Shown here: positions 22,203 through 23,523 of the stretch, one piece after another
Position numbering within the stretch: the first letter of the stretch is position 1
Layout of the letters: every line of letters starts with the position of its first letter
DNA from: a virus
Strand: one strand, 5' to 3'
Virus record (IMG/VR): IMGVR_UViG_3300029267_002679
Location: 1-23,523 of that record
Length of the DNA stretch: 23,523 nt
Position numbers and translations under genes: made by a program
The notes under the pieces: generated by a model
The model's input: only the letters and a program-made list of their open reading frames with translations
Told to the model about the DNA's origin: nothing
Database searches by the model: none

Positions 22203-23523
22203 ATGGATAAGCTGACGCTTGGGACACTGTTTAAGGGAGAACTGGATCAGTCATTTGAGACGGCGGTAAAGCGGCTTGAAACCCTCGTAGATGGGTTAAA
22301 CAAGTCGCTGGCCGGCATTAAGAAGTCCGGTGGCACCCAGGCGTTGGCGGATCTGTCTAAGCAGGCGAATAAGGCTGAAAAGGCGACTGGAACTGCCAGC
22401 GAATCTTTGTCCACTTATGCAAAAGCCATGGTGAAGGCGGAGTCAAACGGAAAACGGTTCACCACAACTTTATCTGAACTATCCAAGCATTACAAAGACA
22501 ACGCTCTAAAGGTCAAAGACACCGAACAGGCTATGTATAAAGCCGACAAGGTGATTCGTCAATTAACGAGGGAGGTCGGCAACCAATCATCTACTTTTGC
22601 AACAGCATCAAATGCACTTAATACAACTTCTGAAAAGGTAGGCATTGCGCAGCAAAAATGGGCGAAATTTAAAGAAGCAACAAATCTTGCGACGATCACT
22701 CAAAAAGTTTTGAATGGCCAGATCGATGCAACGCGGAACAGCATTGCGGATGAGATAAAAAGCGTAACCAACGGTACTGTTTCTTTTGATAAGTTTACGG
22801 CATCCAAGAAAAAAGGGTGGCCGGTTATCAACCAAGTCAATAAGGCATATGACGATGGCGCCATTTCCCTGCAAGAAATGATTAAACAGCAAGCCACTTA
22901 TCAAGCCAGTATGGGGAAGGCGGTATCTTCTCAAAAAGCCTTTACTGAAGCGTCTAAAAACACAGTGGGTTTCGTCTCCAAGCTCAACAAGCAATACGAC
23001 GAAGGGTCTATTTCCCTTTCTGAGATGGTTAAAAAGCAGGCCACATACCAATCTGCATTAAACAAAACACTCCCAGTACAGCAGAGTCTTACAAAAGAAA
23101 CTCAAGGTTTTACCTCTGCATCTAAGAAAGCGGGGGTGGTGGCGACATCCCTCAATAAACAATACGATGCCGGCAAGGTATCATTGCAGGACATGATCAA
23201 GGCGCATAGTACATATCAATCGTCCTTGGATGGGACCCTACCGAAGCAACAGGCGACGGTCAAAGCTCTTGGTGAATTCACGAACGCATCTAAAAAAGCC
23301 GCACCTTTCACAAACAATCTTAACAAAGCATACGATGCGGGCAATGCATCTCTTTCTGAGATGATAAAAAGGCACGCTACTTATCAGTCTGCGCTGAACG
23401 GGACGTTGCCTATACAGAAATCCAGCACCAAGGCAGTCAATAGTTTTACCGAAGCATCCAAGAAAGCGGGGACCATTGCATCATCCCTCAACAAACAATA
23501 CGACAGTGGAGCGATATCCCTAC
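22203..23523 (+). CDS. Tape measure protein, N-terminal part (runs off the window)
   Basis: Determines tail length and fills the tail tube. The frame is open from ATG 22203 to the window end, 440 residues so far, with no stop. The sequence is helical, Lys/Ala/Ser/Thr-rich and nearly free of cysteine, starting 'MDKLTLGTLFKGELDQSFET'. From about residue 198 it consists of tandem 56-residue repeats. Position directly after the frameshifted chaperones is diagnostic. A weak AGGTAA precedes the start, which lies two bases after the gpT-like stop. The C-terminal end and total length cannot be seen. Confidence 0.88.
   Translation, partial: MDKLTLGTLFKGELDQSFETAVKRLETLVDGLNKSLAGIKKSGGTQALADLSKQANKAEKATGTASESLSTYAKAMVKAESNGKRFTTTLSELSKHYKDNALKVKDTEQAMYKADKVIRQLTREVGNQSSTFATASNALNTTSEKVGIAQQKWAKFKEATNLATITQKVLNGQIDATRNSIADEIKSVTNGTVSFDKFTASKKKGWPVINQVNKAYDDGAISLQEMIKQQATYQASMGKAVSSQKAFTEASKNTVGFVSKLNKQYDEGSISLSEMVKKQATYQSALNKTLPVQQSLTKETQGFTSASKKAGVVATSLNKQYDAGKVSLQDMIKAHSTYQSSLDGTLPKQQATVKALGEFTNASKKAAPFTNNLNKAYDAGNASLSEMIKRHATYQSALNGTLPIQKSSTKAVNSFTEASKKAGTIASSLNKQYDSGAISL
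22794..23523 (+). repeat. Tandem 168-bp (56-residue) repeats in the tape measure gene
   Basis: Units start at 22794, 22941, 23109, 23277 and 23445. The first is diverged and 147 bp; the next three are exactly 168 bp; the last is cut by the window end. Each begins like 'FTEASKKAG', then 'LNKQYDAG', 'SLSEMIK', 'ATYQSALN' and 'TLP'. The third and fourth units share about 32 of 56 residues. Codons differ between units, so the repeats are old or under drift rather than newly duplicated. Confidence 0.9.

Noticed and set aside
22794-23523. Tandem repeat as a possible CRISPR array
   Set aside because: Units are 168 bp, diverged, contiguous and in frame with a long coding sequence, with no spacers.

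Overview
The window is part of a tailed double-stranded DNA phage or prophage, most likely a siphovirus. Nearly every gene is on the + strand and the order is the classic late-gene order: small and large terminase, portal, S49 capsid protease with a nested scaffold, head decoration protein, gpE-type major capsid protein, head-tail connectors, tail completion and terminator proteins, tail tube, frameshifted tail-assembly chaperones, then the start of a repeat-rich tape measure protein that runs off the right edge. The host cannot be named from the sequence. Ribosome-binding sites are textbook GGAGGTG and composition is near 50% GC. Heptosyltransferase-like and B12 radical SAM enzymes hint at a Gram-negative, perhaps anaerobic, host, but that is inference. 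No integrase, lysis, replication, tRNA or CRISPR feature was seen.

Layout. 1-2949: packaging genes with a GIY-YIG nuclease lodged between the terminase subunits. 2950-3580: a regulatory island with a convergent small helix-turn-helix gene on the - strand, a divergent promoter region with repeated TGTTAA/TTAACA palindromes, a Com-like zinc-ribbon gene, and a strong hairpin terminator ending eight bases before the portal start. 3587-10616: head and connector module. 10639-19151: an insertion of about 8.5 kb encoding a carbohydrate pathway: a GT4-GT9 fusion, a GT2 enzyme, an SGNH-hydrolase-like protein, a small zinc ribbon, a further GT-A-like protein, a second GT4 enzyme, a pyruvyl-transferase-like protein, a B12-binding radical SAM enzyme and one unknown. 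An AT-rich HNH endonuclease gene is inserted within it. 19138-23523: tail module.

How the genes may work together. The carbohydrate cassette is not a separate operon. Every internal junction overlaps (mostly ATGA), and its last gene overlaps the first tail gene by 14 bases, so it should be made late with virion proteins. The most economical reading is a phage-encoded glycan or surface-modification system acting on the virion or host envelope during assembly. This late-operon pathway is the most exciting content of the window. Other unusual points are the Com-like gene with its terminator next to the portal, a terminator loop that mimics the 16S anti-Shine-Dalgarno sequence, a second Com-like zinc ribbon in the tail module, a C2H2 zinc finger on a head-module protein, and 56-residue tandem repeats in the tape measure protein.
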